Positions 23,051-34,646 of a DNA stretch of 64,000 bases are shown here, piece by piece. Position 1 is the stretch's first letter. Each line of letters begins with the position of its first letter. The notes beneath the pieces are model-generated. The model saw only the letters and a program-made list of their open reading frames with translations, had not been told where the DNA came from and searched no databases. Made by a program: the position numbers and the translations under genes. Location of the stretch: positions 14,329,501 to 14,393,500 of the forward strand of contig NC_134747.1 in NCBI RefSeq assembly GCF_050436995.1. Direction: 5' to 3'. The stretch is from Anticarsia gemmatalis (lineage: Eukaryota > Arthropoda > Insecta > Lepidoptera > Erebidae).

Positions 23051-23564
23051 CCCGGTAGCTGCATTGCCGTTGTGGAAACGACATTGGCTTTTCAATACGG
23101 AACAACGATACAATAATTATCGAGAGAAACACCAGTATCATTTTAACGTAATGAAAATTGATACAAGAATGCTTTTTTATTAATATTTGTTATAAATCTT
23201 CGCTTTGATGGTGGCGCCACTGTCGCCAAATAATTGGACGGGAATTTTTGTGTTCGGATTTTCAGTAATGGTTGTAATGTTTTTGTTGACGAAAGATTAG
23301 GGGAGTTTTATAGGATTTGTAATGCAATACATACAGTAAGTTGTAAGGACAGAGTTTTTGAGTGTGACTTAAATGGTAAAATCAGCAACACGATATTTAA
23401 CATCACGCCTGTTAATACTTGAAGTTGAAAGTAGGCTTGTATTACATCTTCGTTATTTTTACAAATTAAGTTGTCAGTAATATGAGGAAGCTTGTGACCA
23501 TAACATTACTTAATTACGATTACCTAATGACAATAATCAAAAACGTTATTTTAAATACAACATC
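23051..23564. other. AT-rich DNA, no supported gene
   Basis: Nothing recognisable apart from a GGTGGCGCCACTGTCGCC palindrome-like patch at about 23211-23228. Confidence 0.45.
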
Positions 23565-23632
23565 CAACCTTGGAATCAAACCCGAGACATTGTGATCTCA
23601 GTCAGTGTGTCCTCAGACCACGGATACAATTC
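23565..23632 (-). mobile_element. tRNA-like SINE head, degenerate
   Basis: On the minus strand TATCCGTGGTCTGAGGACAC (box A-like TGGTCTGAGG) precedes TGTCTCGGGTTTGATTCCAA (box B-like GGGTTTGATTCC). Spacing suits a tRNA-derived SINE but not a functional tRNA. Confidence 0.45.
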
Positions 23633-24079
23633 TATTTTCAATTTATTTATACGAATATTATCATAATGTAACATTCACCATATTTTCATCATCTCCAAAT
23701 CCATTCACAACAGTACAACAAAGCTAGTTTATCAGCCGACATTGTCTGTTATTTTGGCACATTTTCCTCTATTACTGCACCCCATTGCGTAGGGTTGTAA
23801 GTTATTATAGTAAATTGTTCATCATCCCTCTAGGAGCTGTATTTATGCTTTCGGGGGTGTTATTGGGGTTGCTCATAGATTTACCTTTATTGTAGGATTG
23901 GATGTTTGTTTGTTTATTTAATAAGTGATAAACATATTATCAAAATGTAAGTAGTTAATTTTACCATATTTATTTCTATAGTAGTACTCTAGTAATATCT
24001 CACATAATCTTTGGCAATGATAAGACCAATGAACACAAAATGCTCAAAAGATCTGTTGATGGCTTTCTCGTTCGTTCTT
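23633..24079. other. AT-rich DNA, no supported gene
   Basis: No recognisable feature. Confidence 0.5.
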
Positions 24080-24165
24080 GATAGGAATCAAACTCCCGCC
24101 CCCCATGGGTGCCATGGTAACCTTCTTAGCTGCTGCGCTATTGGACATCCATAGCAAGTAGCCAT
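24080..24165 (-). mobile_element. tRNA-like SINE head
   Basis: On the minus strand a box A-like AATAGCGCAGCAGCTAAGAA lies upstream of GCGGGAGTTTGATTCCTATC (box B-like). The sequence between them is rich in CCCATGGGGG and does not fold as a tRNA. Confidence 0.45.
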
Positions 24166-24824
24166 ACGAGCATTCGATATATGTATTAAGCTAAATACTG
24201 GAAAATGTATTTATAAAAACGAATAAAAATTTATGCTTACGCTTTAACTTGGTCTATGACCCTTTATACTTCAAAAAATTACTTACAAATATAAATATTC
24301 TAACTCTGGAAATCTGGTCCAATAATGATAACACCACGAAATAAACTTTGATAATTTAATTTGCTGTGCATAACTTATTCCATATGCTACATATCAAATT
24401 AAAATACATCCAACACATCAAAACATTATTTCCAAGAAAATATCTATAACGAAGGTTCGTATGTATCGGTAGGTAAGGAGGCCTCCGGAGAGCGGCCGCT
24501 CATAAAAGTGTACACACATTGACAGCTCGAATACCCTCCAAGGAGGACTGTTTAGGGACCTCCCTCCATCATAACTTAAGGAGCCCTTACTTTTGTAGTG
24601 ACGTGAATATTGGTGATGTACCTGTTCGAATGGAGTTTTATGACAATGTATCGCTATTGCTGTTATTGTGTATTGCAGGCTGCTGTCGTTGCCTTTTTTA
24701 TTAAGTTTACATAACTGTGAGAAAAGTTATAACAAGTTCATCACTATTGGCCTGTATTGTAGGAAATACCAACGTATATCTCTTTTGCTCTTTTTTTTAA
24801 AGACAACTCCCATATTAAGAATCG
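24166..24824. other. No supported gene; small GC-rich patch
   Basis: A GC-rich patch (GGAGGCCTCCGGAGAGCGGC at about 24478-24500) and two overlapping short plus-strand open frames are present. None shows a domain or clear splice sites. Confidence 0.4.
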
Positions 24825-24925
24825 CTCTTGTGTCGCGGGGACTTTTACAAACATACTAACAACGGACATAAAGTACAACCAGACCAGTAAACAATACATG
24901 CGATCATGCATTTTACTCTGACCTG
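24825..24925 (-). mobile_element. SINE fragment lacking its tRNA head
   Basis: TCTTGTGTCGCGGGGACTTT followed by ACAAACATACTAACAACGGA is the reversed 3' body of the same SINE family as 11800-11923. The tRNA-like region expected to its right is missing. Confidence 0.5.
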
Positions 24926-25329
24926 TTGTAAAACTAGTGCACTTACGCGTGTACTACTTAATAAGTCCAAAATTTATTAATAACTCTCCCTTTAAACTTT
25001 TTAAGCTCTGATCGACTACAAAATCGTCAATAGCACACAAGTCTCGTAAATCCGTACTACATTTGCAACTAAAGTGACAGATTTGCGTCAAATCGTGCAG
25101 AATAACGCGCTTGCGATCAGTCGGCGACGGAAGCTGCCGGTAACTTTGTTACCTCGCGAGGAATACTTACACGCTTTGAGGCGTTTCAATTTAATATTAG
25201 AAAAGCATGCTTCTGACATGGTTGAATATGTGATTGTTGAGTGCGAAGTTATGGGGTCGTTTTATAAGTCGGACAAGGCACAACACCTTATTTACTCATT
25301 TTCGGCAAATTTACTAACTGTGTTCTTTT

Positions 25330-25375
25330 AGTCTCAGTACTAGACCTAAATCAATAAATGATTTGATTTGATCTC
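25330..25375 (+). mobile_element. LINE-like 3' terminus, (GATTT)n tail
   Basis: AATCAATAAATGATTTGATT, then TGAT, looks like the 3' tail of a non-LTR retrotransposon that carries its own AATAAA signal. The open frame just upstream (25074-25331, GTG-started, 85 codons) is locally coding-like and might be the last remnant of such an element, but I recognise no reverse-transcriptase or endonuclease motif in it. Confidence 0.35.
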
Positions 25376-25579
25376 ATTACAAAGTAGAACTGTACTGCGA
25401 CACAACTGTAGAAAGATTACGTAAAGAGCCAATGTCTTTAAGTGCACTGACACTGTGACTTCAACTTCCAAATTCCGGGAAGGCACGAAACGCTTTCTTA
25501 CAGAAAAATCTTATAAGAATATTTGTTTTGAAGTTCTTCAAATCCTCTTAACCTATAATTCGTATCCACAGCTGACATA

Positions 25580-25905
25580 CTAACATATTAATATCTTAAA
25601 AAAAAAAATCCCAATAACTGTTCCACTGTGTGCAAGGGTCCCTAATGGGGAGGGGTTAGACTTTGAGTCCACCACGCTGGCCAAGTGCGGGTTGGAGAAT
25701 TTGTGTGCCGCCAAGAAACGTATTAAACAATCTTTAGGCATACCAGGTTTCATAACGAAGCTGTTATTCACCGTAAGAGTAAGTGATCATTATTTACGAT
25801 GCATACATAACTTCGAAAAGCCTTGGTGTGTTGCCTCGGGCTCGAACCTTTGACCACTTGCGTGGGAGATGCCAACTTATACCACTCGGCTATCACTGCT
25901 TTGAA
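25580..25905 (-). mobile_element. Full-length tRNA-derived SINE
   Basis: On the minus strand the head has a near-ideal box A (TAGCCGAGTGGTA) and box B (GGTTCGAGCCC) at tRNA-like spacing. The body follows: TTTCGAAGTTATGTATGCAT, TTACTCTTACGGTGAATAAC, AAACCTGGTATGCCTAAAG, CCAACCCGCACTTGGCCAGC, GTGGTGGACTCAAAGTCTAA, then CCATTAGGGACCCTTGC and a CAGTGG end. This is the most complete copy of the family also seen at 10612, 34573, 51001, 53625 and 55067. The minus-strand open frame inside it is repeat-derived. Confidence 0.8.
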
Positions 25906-26472
25906 TATTCTAAACATATATTTAATTAACAAAACACCCAACTGCAAAACAGTATACTATTTTAATCTCATATTAAAATAGACCACGTATAACAAACAAA
26001 AGTAGGGAGCAACTAAATTACGAGATAGTTACCGGAGCCGTAGAGACACAACATTGCAGATAATACGCAAATTCCCGCCGCGATCGTGTTTATGTAAATA
26101 TGTTTATACTTTCTACTTATTTAACTGTGCTTAGTTCAATTATGGGGGAAATGGGACCCTTGCTGAGTTATTTTTGGGCTATTTTGTTATTATTTTGATG
26201 GTGCTTGTGATGTGAAAATAACGGTTGTCTTTCCATTGCTATAATATCTTGGATTTGGTTTTTGCACAAAAATATACATAGTTTTTTATTTCCATGCTAG
26301 CTGATAGGTCCGCGAATAAGCCGTTTTAATTCTATAAAAGTATACTCTATCGAGAAATTGGTTCCGCAGTTCTATGTCTAAAAAAGAAAGATAAACATCA
26401 AACACATTTTAATATAAAAGCAACTTTCATCAGAATATAGTAACTATAAATTCTGTCTGATGGCGCTTCAAC
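25906..26472. other. AT-rich DNA, no supported gene
   Basis: No recognisable feature. Confidence 0.5.
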
Positions 26473-26522
26473 TCCCGAAATGAACCGACCCATCCCGAGT
26501 GCACCCGAAGTTACTCCCAAGA
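26473..26522. repeat. Imperfect array, 10-bp period
   Basis: CCCGAAATGA, ACCGACCCAT, CCCGAGTGCA, CCCGAAGTTA and CTCCCAAGAA line up with CCCGA-type cores at 10-bp steps. A 9-bp perfect stem (GTTAGAAAA / TTTTCTAAC) follows at 26530-26553. Confidence 0.5.
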
Positions 26523-26553
26523 AAAATACGTTAGAAAACGAATATTTTCTAAC

Positions 26554-27703
26554 GAGGTAGTAACGCAAAGATTCACTTGAAGGTTCTCACGGCGGAGTAA
26601 TCCTGGCGGATAGAAAAATTGCACTGAAGTGAATAAGCCTCGGAGAGCCATTCAATTCCTACTTTAGAACTGAGGTTTCTAAGATTTTGAATTATGAAAG
26701 ATTTATTGCAAGAATGTAACGTAGTAAGTGACTTTAGAGCTGTTTTCCACTTCAGTTTGGAGGTGAAAAATGTGATATTTCATGAGGAAATTAAATAAAC
26801 TGTCGTATTCCGTTGCAAGTTTGATTCGTAAATTGAAAAGTTGTGCTACTATATTATAAACAACACACTACCATGATTAAAAGAATATTATTAAAAAAAT
26901 GTCTCATTTGTTAATATAATCATTAATGTTAATGACTGAAAAATTAAAAAAAACCCTTTGTTGTTGCACAGATTGAAAAAAAACTAACCTAACCTATACT
27001 TTTGACTATACATATAAATGTAAGAAACAAAGCACGATTATATCTAACAATACTAATAATTGAGATAATAGTCATACAAAGCTCTTCTCAAAATACAGAG
27101 GCGTGATGCTATTCATAATTGGCAACGAAAGACAACACTTTTCCTCATCTATTCCTGTAAAGGTCGAAGGTCGAAGTCACCGTAGGGTCAGGCCCACGCG
27201 TCAGTTAGTTTCCAAAACGCAATTATTTCGGATCCGTCTCGTCCTGTCGAGTTCTTACGAGTCATGGTTGCGAAGTACATGTGTATTGTGTTCGTGTTTA
27301 TTATTAACAAGATCCGTTTCAGTGGTTAAAACTCACTCCCACATGGCACAAATATTTCGTGATTTTACAATTTTTATGGGATATCGATCAATTCAAGAAA
27401 TTTTAGTTGATTGCTCGGCACACAGATGTATAAATCGTAGAACTCTATGCTTGGTATTAGACAGTAAAGCTGCTGGCCTTGCCCCTGACAACTTTTCGGT
27501 TGTATCTGAAGAAATTACATAGCGGGTAAAGAGAAAAAGGGAATAAATATGGTACTGTTTTTATACTACTTATTAACTTACATTTGCTGTGACAAAAGCA
27601 TCAAGAATAAACAAACAAACCTACAAAAATACATCCTACAAACAATATCAATCAAGTACATTCCCGACCTACTTCTTCAACTACCCACATAGTCCGTTAA
27701 CCC
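26554..27703. other. No supported gene; longest open frame in the window lies here
   Basis: The plus-strand ATG-started frame 27103-27522 (139 codons) is the longest in the window. It contains a short hydrophobic, Cys-rich stretch around residues 52-71, but no recognisable domain, and its composition does not differ clearly from neighbouring non-coding DNA. It is left uncalled. Confidence 0.4.
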
Positions 27704-27816
27704 TTAATTCAGTAAGTGTAAGAAGCTGTCAGTGATGGTGGTGTCGTTGGCCAGCGCGTCACTGTTCACGGCGGACGCGGGTCCGGCTGACCTCTCCCGG
27801 GTCCCCGCGACCCTTC
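27704..27816 (-). CDS. Candidate terminal coding exon (36 codons plus stop), product unknown
   Basis: A GC-rich patch in AT-rich DNA reads on the minus strand as an open frame ending in LLN and TAA at 27704-27706. A plausible 3' splice site, ATTTTCGCATTAG, sits at 27817-27829. The frame uses mostly G/C third bases and ends with a hydrophilic segment (SDALANDTTITDSFLHLLN). The exon would start with the last two bases of a split codon. The opposite strand is also open (an ATG-started 37-codon frame beginning MVVSLASASLF, at about 27734-27847), so coding potential alone does not decide the strand. No family is recognised and no nearby poly(A) signal was seen on the minus strand. An enhancer or chance GC-rich block remains possible. 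Confidence 0.3.
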
Positions 27817-27847
27817 CTAATGCGAAAATGAATTATGACCCGCCATA

Positions 27848-29394
27848 ATAGCTCTCGTTATTAAATCATTGCCTCCGTTTGTATAACAAAGTTGTTTTTT
27901 CCAGAAATGTCGTAAATTTTATGTGTGTACGTGGATTTATGTTAAGCGTGTTGTGGATTATAATTATTTATGTCCGAATACCTTTTAGCTGGGTATGAAG
28001 AATGAGTTTACGATTTTCAATATAACATATTTTTTATTACTTTGTAGGCTGTACTGAAGCTGTACATTGTTTCTTCCATAGTATATAATTATAATGTTAT
28101 ATTTTCGTAAGCTGCCTACGTAAGAAGTACTTAAGGGATAAATCTATTTACCTCTATTTATGGTAGGCTTCTCGCTTTTTGATATGAATTTTGAATATAA
28201 TGTGATAATAATTATTAACTATTAATATTGGATTCATTGGCAGTGGCCAGTAAATTTATCAACTATCAAAATACTATCCTAGTATAAAACAGATTCATTT
28301 AGCAACAAAACTAAACAGAACTAAAATAATTTTAACAAAAACCTCCAATAATTTAAAAACTAGTATAATTTGGAAAGGCAAAAGTTCTAGTTTATTATGC
28401 AATATAAGACAGCATTAAAGTTTGAAATAACACGTTGTTTATTAAATTAGAACAACGAACAAGCTTCAAACTACACCGTGCAGGAAATAATACGAGTCAT
28501 TGTTCACACCTTTAATAAACTTTATTATAAACTATGATAGCATCTGACAAAATATTATGAATAGAGCGAGGGACACTAGGGACAAATATGACGACACGTA
28601 TCGCCAGTACCTCCTTAGCTTATAACTATATGGACACAAGGCGCGCAATGTCGCGGGACATGTCAAGAAAAATCGTTATTTTTGACATGTCGCCAAAGAC
28701 TGGTGGATCTGTCGCTAAGCAGGGTCTTAATGATTTGAAGCAATTAAATAAGTACAAGTTATAGACACAGACTGCTTGTGTAAAAGTATATAGTAGCAAC
28801 TTGATTTTTTGCAGTCACAGAACATTCTCTTGTCTATACTTGAACTAAATTTAACAGTTTGTAACTCAAAAGAATAAGCTATATCATCCTGATGACTTGA
28901 ACAATTTAAGTCGCCTAAAATTATTTTTCTCAAACCAAAACATAAGAATGTAGGTAAAATATTATATTCCGGATCCCTTTTGCATACCCTTTCATATAAA
29001 ATAGGTGTGACAATATATAGTAACGTTCACGGGATAGTAACTCGGGACTATTCATGTTCAAATAGATAAAGTTACTTTGATTAAATTCGCTTGGAGTTCA
29101 AATCAAAGGACAGAGTCTCAAGTTGGCAGAAATGCTCGGTATTCGGTGCCCGGCCCGAGGTGTTTGGTCACCGTTCAAATTGGTACATGTTTATACGAAT
29201 TACATATAGTAGTTTGCATGTATGAATGTATTATTTGTTAAGTTTAAATAATGGTTAGAATCCATAGAATTCAAGGTTTTGTCATGCTTTTTCTCTTAAA
29301 CAAAGTGACAATGCATAAGTAATAGAAATTAAGCGAATTTCGTAAAAATATCAAATATATTCGTAACAGTTATTCAACAAAACAACGCGGTAGT
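27848..29394. other. AT-rich DNA, no supported gene
   Basis: No recognisable feature. ATTATGAATAG-type AT tracts only. Confidence 0.5.
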
Positions 29395-30065
29395 TCATTG
29401 AGGGCGTAGCTTGTCATGCAGCCCTACGCCTCGTAGCACTCGTAGCAGTTTGTAGCGGTCGTAGCGGTTCGTAGCCCCCACGGCCCACTTACAAAATGAT
29501 CTACATGTCGTAGTGACGTCGCGCGACATTGTGCCATGACAAACGACCCGCTACCCGAATGACGCTCATTTTGCCCGCGCTAACTCAATCTCTCGCCTAT
29601 TACACCGCCCGGCTCGCTCCGATACTTTCTAATTTACGATCCCCTTTAACATCCTTCGTGACATACAAATATAACGTTAATGTACAGAAATCATTTTTTT
29701 ATTCCGATTGAATATTCCGTCTAGAAATCGCTATCGGTTTAAAAACGAACGCTAAAACGGATCGCATAAATTTGCATGACAAACGCGCGCCGCACCGTGG
29801 GACATTACTTTTTTTAAGAAAAATATGACGACCTTCCCCCGATGGAGTTTCCAGGTCTATTTCCATAAATAATAAATAACGATCGGGGACGGAGCAAAAA
29901 GTATTCGCTGATATTTATTCTGTTCGCGAATTTTTATCCACTTATCGGGTTTTTGTGTCGTTTGAAGGAATTGTCGCGGCGGCGGCCGGTGGCGACGGGA
30001 CGCGGAAAGTCGCGCAACCGCGCGGTGCGCCGCGGGGCGGAGCGGTGCAGAGCGATGTCAATGGG
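29395..30065. promoter_or_regulatory. CpG-rich block, candidate promoter or conserved element
   Basis: Two GC/CpG-dense patches (29400-29630 and 29940-30065) flank an AT-rich middle that has well-defined sequence such as CCATAAATAATAAATAACGA. The second patch peaks at CGCGGCGGCGGCCGGTGGCG and is open in several frames on both strands. It could be a promoter with a 5' exon or a conserved enhancer. No TATA box or splice donor decides between these. Confidence 0.35.
29431..29477. repeat. Short tandem array, 9-10 bp unit with GTAGC core
   Basis: TCGTAGCAC, TCGTAGCAGT, TTGTAGCGG, TCGTAGCGGT and TCGTAGCCC follow one another. The GTAGC core is also clustered, less regularly, at 33565-33700 and 51985-52090. 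Confidence 0.65.
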
Positions 30066-31965
30066 ATTGTTTACCTTTGTTACATTTACTTTCTACCGTG
30101 CCTAAGCTTAGTAATAGTACTGATAGATTTATTGTTATATTATTATGATACATAATTTTACTATTGAACTGCACGATAATGCAATTTCCTTCGAATAACT
30201 ATAATGTCAATGCTCTGTTTATATAATATGTTATTGAACTTATAAGTAGTTTTATTGCTAGATTTCTGTCTAATATTTAAAGAAATATGAACTCTGACAA
30301 TACTTTTCAGTTCACAGCGTTATCAAATAGATTATCAAAATAGAATGAAAATAAAACCGAATATTAGTTTAATAAATTTTCAATATTAATGATTAAATTG
30401 AACAAATAACATGGTATTAGGATCGAGAGCGGCTGTAACGAGGATCATTACAGGCATTATTTACGTAAGCTGATTACGATAACAGTGAATATTGTGCCAA
30501 CTAGAATTAATACTACATTGTTGTATTGTTTCAATTCAATATATTGATGCCTTTACGTAGTACATTTTGTGTAGTACTTGTGACTTTTTGCTTTGCCCGA
30601 GTAAAAAGTATGAGGCAATTATTCTTTAATATTATTGTAAAAGATTTTTGTTGTTTTACATTTTATTTCGAACATAATACAAAATGGACTTCTAAAATTC
30701 TTTCTTTTTTATTATTGACATACGAGAAGGTTACAGCACGCAAATGGTCTATTTCGGGTCAAATACGTATAGAAGAACCTTAACACATCTATCTGTTATA
30801 CCTTAAACAAAATATAAGTAGTGTTTCTACTACAATGTGAGAAATAGTAGCTAATAAATTACAGTTAAACTTGCATTAAAACTGAAAACTAACATCAAAA
30901 ATTCTTCCCATTATCCATTTTTAATACAGTAACTATGTACTAAGTATAACTCGGCTCACATAATCTCTCTCCGCGAACAATCCGCCGACATCATCACTTT
31001 GCTAAAAGCCATTGAATTTTTGATTCCACTCGACGCGGAGGGCGCCATCTTTTGTTATCGACAGGAAATTAACAAACAAGCCTAATTCTATTTGAACAGT
31101 TTGAACAACGGCTTTAAGTTATCGTAGGTATTTATCGGTTGTGTGCTTTGAATGAAATTATATTATTTTAAACTGTCCAATTACTTTGTGAGATATGATT
31201 CTTTGGCATTTTTTTAACGTAAACTACTGTTGGCAGGGAGCAAGGAAAAAAATATTATTGAATTATCTGTAGTTTGCGTAACTCCTTCGAAAATCTTATC
31301 AGTAATTCATATATGAAAGAAAACAAACATCACCATCATATCATGTCATTCATCGCAGAAAATATTATTTACAACATTAATAACTTTCATCGGATAAAAT
31401 CTTTTCACTTCGAATGGATCTCCCATTTAGAAACTAGTTGTTCAAATATTCTACATAAATCTCATCTTCAAACGTCCAAAACGGAATCAGTAAAAGCATT
31501 TCGCCGCGTAATAATCAACAAAATCAATACCCACTAGGTACAGATGTGGAGTATTGTACAATGGCACAACTAGCGCCCTCTGTGCGTCGTTTAATTAATG
31601 CCTCCAAGTGATTCGCCATCAAAGCCTCCCAATTACACACGCAAATTGGACCACGACACCCCACTGATAAACGGGAAGCTTGCACTTCAAAGGAAAAGGG
31701 AAAAAACAGAAATGGATTTTGTTTCGACAAAAGTGTTGAGGGGAGGACACGTTGGAGAACTTGGGTTTTATTGAAGAAATATTTTAAATACCAAGTAGTT
31801 TTATACAACATTTTTGTAGTTTTGTGTCTTGAAACAAAAACGAAGAATACCCAATATTTGTCTGGATCAGCTAAATAAAATTTAAATGTAGTTAGGTAGT
31901 TTCCTATCCAAAGGAAAGATAATTCATTTATTATAATTCAAAATCTCAGATATTTTCTAAAATCT
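30066..31965. other. AT-rich DNA; two GAGGGCGC motifs
   Basis: No gene is supported. CGCGGAGGGCGCCATC at about 31034-31049 and, on the minus strand, CACAGAGGGCGCTAG at about 31569-31583 resemble weaker CTCF-type sites. The minus-strand frame at 31524-31811 (95 codons) covers the second but has no recognised domain. Confidence 0.4.
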
Positions 31966-32033
31966 AATGTTACTAGATGTAAAAGAAGGACAATGACAAT
32001 TCACATTGTCCTTCTTTTACATCGAGTAACATT
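31966..32033. ncRNA. Near-perfect 68-nt hairpin, function unknown
   Basis: Two 30-nt arms (31966-31995 and 32004-32033) are reverse complements with a single mismatch, separated by an 8-nt loop (ACAATTCA). Each arm contains GATGTAAAAGAAGGACAATG or its complement. The size suits a pre-miRNA-like stem, but animal pre-miRNAs usually have several bulges. Nearly perfect pairing fits a small foldback transposon remnant, a recent inverted duplication or an endogenous-siRNA source just as well. No known miRNA seed was recognised. Confidence 0.4.
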
Positions 32034-32768
32034 TCGATTGAGCTTTAATTGGCACATGCTATGCCTAGGGTTTTTTGTATTACTTTTATTCATAAATATT
32101 AAAAAACCAAACATAACGAAATCATGCACTGTAGTATAGTAGGTATATTTATATCAAAAGTATCTAATGTACATAGTCCCTAAAGAGAAATACACCATGG
32201 AAATTTCCGGGCACCGCCAGGACACGATAAACTCGGCTGCAAGAGGATTTTTTTGAGGCGCTCCGCTGGTTTTTGAGGGTTTAAGAGATTTTTTAATTAG
32301 TAGATTTTGTTTTAATATAATCTGTGTGCTTTTTGCAACGGTAGGATGGACACCAACCTGCTTACACGCTGATGGAGTCATTTATAAAAAGGTGTTTTTG
32401 GTAAAAGTGGAGCAAAAAATATGAATTTGTGTAACCTTTTTTAGGTTGAGTGCTTTTTAAATTATCAAAAAATATGATGTTTACAATATTTGAATAAGCT
32501 TTTAATTAAACATATTTATGTAGCAGTTCTTTACTCGGAAAATAGTATAATTCCTTATAATTTATTATTCCTTATATTTATTAATCGTGGAGAAACTTAG
32601 CCTCGTAAATATTTCACTCTAGTCCTGTTATAACTGCTAATTGGAACTAAACTTTATTTATTTCGCCTTAAACTATTTTATGGGAGCTTTTAAATATACG
32701 AGTAAACTTCAAACTAAAAATGAACAAATCACATAATTCTTTGAACTGAAACCTCCTTACACTCTCTT
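32034..32768. other. AT-rich DNA, no supported gene
   Basis: No recognisable feature. Confidence 0.5.
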
Positions 32769-32852
32769 ATACACACTCACACATACGCACACACACACAC
32801 ACGCACACACACAAACACACACACACACACACACAAACAAACACACACACCA
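32769..32852. repeat. (AC)n microsatellite, interrupted
   Basis: About 84 bp of CA repeats with T, G and AA interruptions, followed by CACACACACCATACACA. It is likely polymorphic. Confidence 0.95.
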
Positions 32853-33106
32853 TACACAAAATTAAATTCCACACGTACATATTGGTCTACTTTTCAAGTA
32901 GTAGGAATAATAATACATATAAATTAATTGGACGGTCAGTAGGTTTCGACTTTTTCCCAAACTATGTAAATGTCGGAATCCGTCTTGTTCACATTTACAA
33001 TGCTAATGCGGTCACGCTGCGCCGTCCCCACACAATCACTCTATACATAAACTCATCGTTTTAGACACATACTGTATTGTCTCATTTACTAGAACTGTGA
33101 AGTTTT

Positions 33107-33173
33107 ACGTATTAATTCTATACTAGTATTAACAATTATTAGTACATATTAATTCTATACTAATATTAACTAG
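33107..33173. repeat. Tandem duplication of a 24-bp AT-rich unit
   Basis: TATTAATTCTATACTAGTAT is repeated with one change after about 35 bp (TATTAATTCTATACTAATAT), each followed by TAAC. Confidence 0.75.
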
Positions 33174-33564
33174 TAGTAGTAAAATTACATTATGTTGAGT
33201 ATATTGCTAAGGGAATTTGATCCCATTGATCCCGTACAATCCTTATCCCAACAGTAATTACAAACATATTATTATAAAAAATATCAAAAATACATTTAAT
33301 CTACTTAAAATGGTTAACGCCTACGCAACACGCTCAAAATTGCCGAAACAAAAATTGAGAATCGTTCATGTAAATATATTTTTTAATTAATTTGTAGCTT
33401 AAAAGTAAAGTTGAAATTACAATTATTAATAAAGAAAATACGGAGAAATACGTCAACTTGCCAACTACAATATCCAAACTTTACCCATCTAAAGAACGAA
33501 AAATTATTTCATACAAACATTGTACCCAGTTTCAAGTAAATTGAAAAGTAGGGCAACTCATATT
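33174..33564. other. AT-rich DNA, no supported gene
   Basis: No recognisable feature. Confidence 0.5.
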
Positions 33565-33700
33565 GCTCGTAGCGTACAGCGTAGCATGGACAGTCACAGC
33601 GCGTAGCAGAGATTACACTGCTACAAGTTTCGTAGCAGATACAAATGTTGTAGACTGGCGTAGACCGAAGTAGGATTTATCGTATCTGCTACGAGTTTCA
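33565..33700. repeat. Cluster of CGTAGC / GCTACG motifs
   Basis: GCGTAGC, CGTAGCAG, CTGCTAC, CGTAGCAGAT and ATCTGCTACG recur in both orientations, including an inverted pair CGTAGCAGATAC / GTATCTGCTACG at about 33630-33691. It may be a worn foldback element. Confidence 0.45.
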
Positions 33701-34572
33701 TAGATTTAAGAATAAAAGCACGCTTAGTAAAAACTTGTCCTTTTCCCAGAATTTGTGTGTTATAGCCAAAAAAACACAACTCATAAACTATTATATGCTT
33801 GATATTTCCACGGAGACGCTTATTCAAGATACTTCTAAAAGGTCATTTATCTCGGCAGTGCTGCTTGAACCTGCCTATTATTTATAAATCTGTAAGCACA
33901 ACAGTCTGTAAAAAGTCTAGAATATCACAATCACCCCTCTTGAAAGTACAGCCTATACAAGTGAATAATAAATCTCTTACAAAAATATCTTTGAAATATT
34001 GACACCGCTTGTCTCCGTGCCCTCTGTAGAGGTCGCCACCGTCGTACATCAGGTAGATAAATGAAAAATGCTCGCTTTTTCATTTTCTTAATCTTGATAA
34101 AACTTGTCTGTATTATTAATAGTCATTATTCCTAAGAATAATTCTCTCTTTTTTTAAATATATTATTATCCAGCGACGTGAATTACGTGGGGCTTTTTCA
34201 TGTAAATTTATTCCATCAACTCGGACGTTTTAATAAAAAAAAACTTTAGCAACAAAAACTGCATCTTGAAATTTCGTTTCGGGTTTTTTGTTTTAAAAAA
34301 GACTCTATTATTGTTAATTTTGAGTGTCGCTAGGGGTGATTTTTCGGAAATTAATTTATACTGTTTTTACATTATAAAGGGGTTGGTAGAAGGGTTGTTT
34401 TTCTATGTTTTAAGCTTTATGGTATAAAATTTGTCAATCGTTTATGCACTGAATACTGTGGTAGAATTATGATGTCTTATATTCATTGTTGACAAACTGT
34501 TTGATTTTTTTGAACCAACATTTTTTCACTTAAAACACCCGAGATTTTTTTAACAAGTAACTTCAATTTCAA
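33701..34572. other. AT-rich DNA, no supported gene
   Basis: The short open frames here have no recognisable product. Confidence 0.5.
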
Positions 34573-34646
34573 CCCAAGGCCTAATCCCTCCCCCATTACG
34601 GGAGGAGACCCTTGCCCAGCAATGGGTTAAATTTATTATTATTATA
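34573..34646 (+). mobile_element. SINE 3' end with (ATT)n tail
   Basis: AAGGCCTAATCCCTCCCCCA, TTACGGGAGGAGACCC, TTGCCCAGCAATGGGTT and a TTATTATTATTAT tail form the 3' end of the SINE family whose full copy is at 25580-25905. It is strongly 5'-truncated. Confidence 0.75.

Noticed and set aside
25074..25331. 85-codon frame as a LINE ORF end
   Set aside because: GTG start and no reverse-transcriptase or endonuclease motif. Only the AATAAATGATTTGATT tail was kept, at low confidence.
27103..27522. 139-codon plus-strand open frame as a gene
   Set aside because: It is the longest frame, but it has no domain, no coding-like composition relative to its neighbours and no supporting splice or promoter signals. 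Such lengths arise by chance in 64 kb.
32769..32852. CRISPR-like or regulatory repeat
   Set aside because: Plain (AC)n microsatellite with no spacers.
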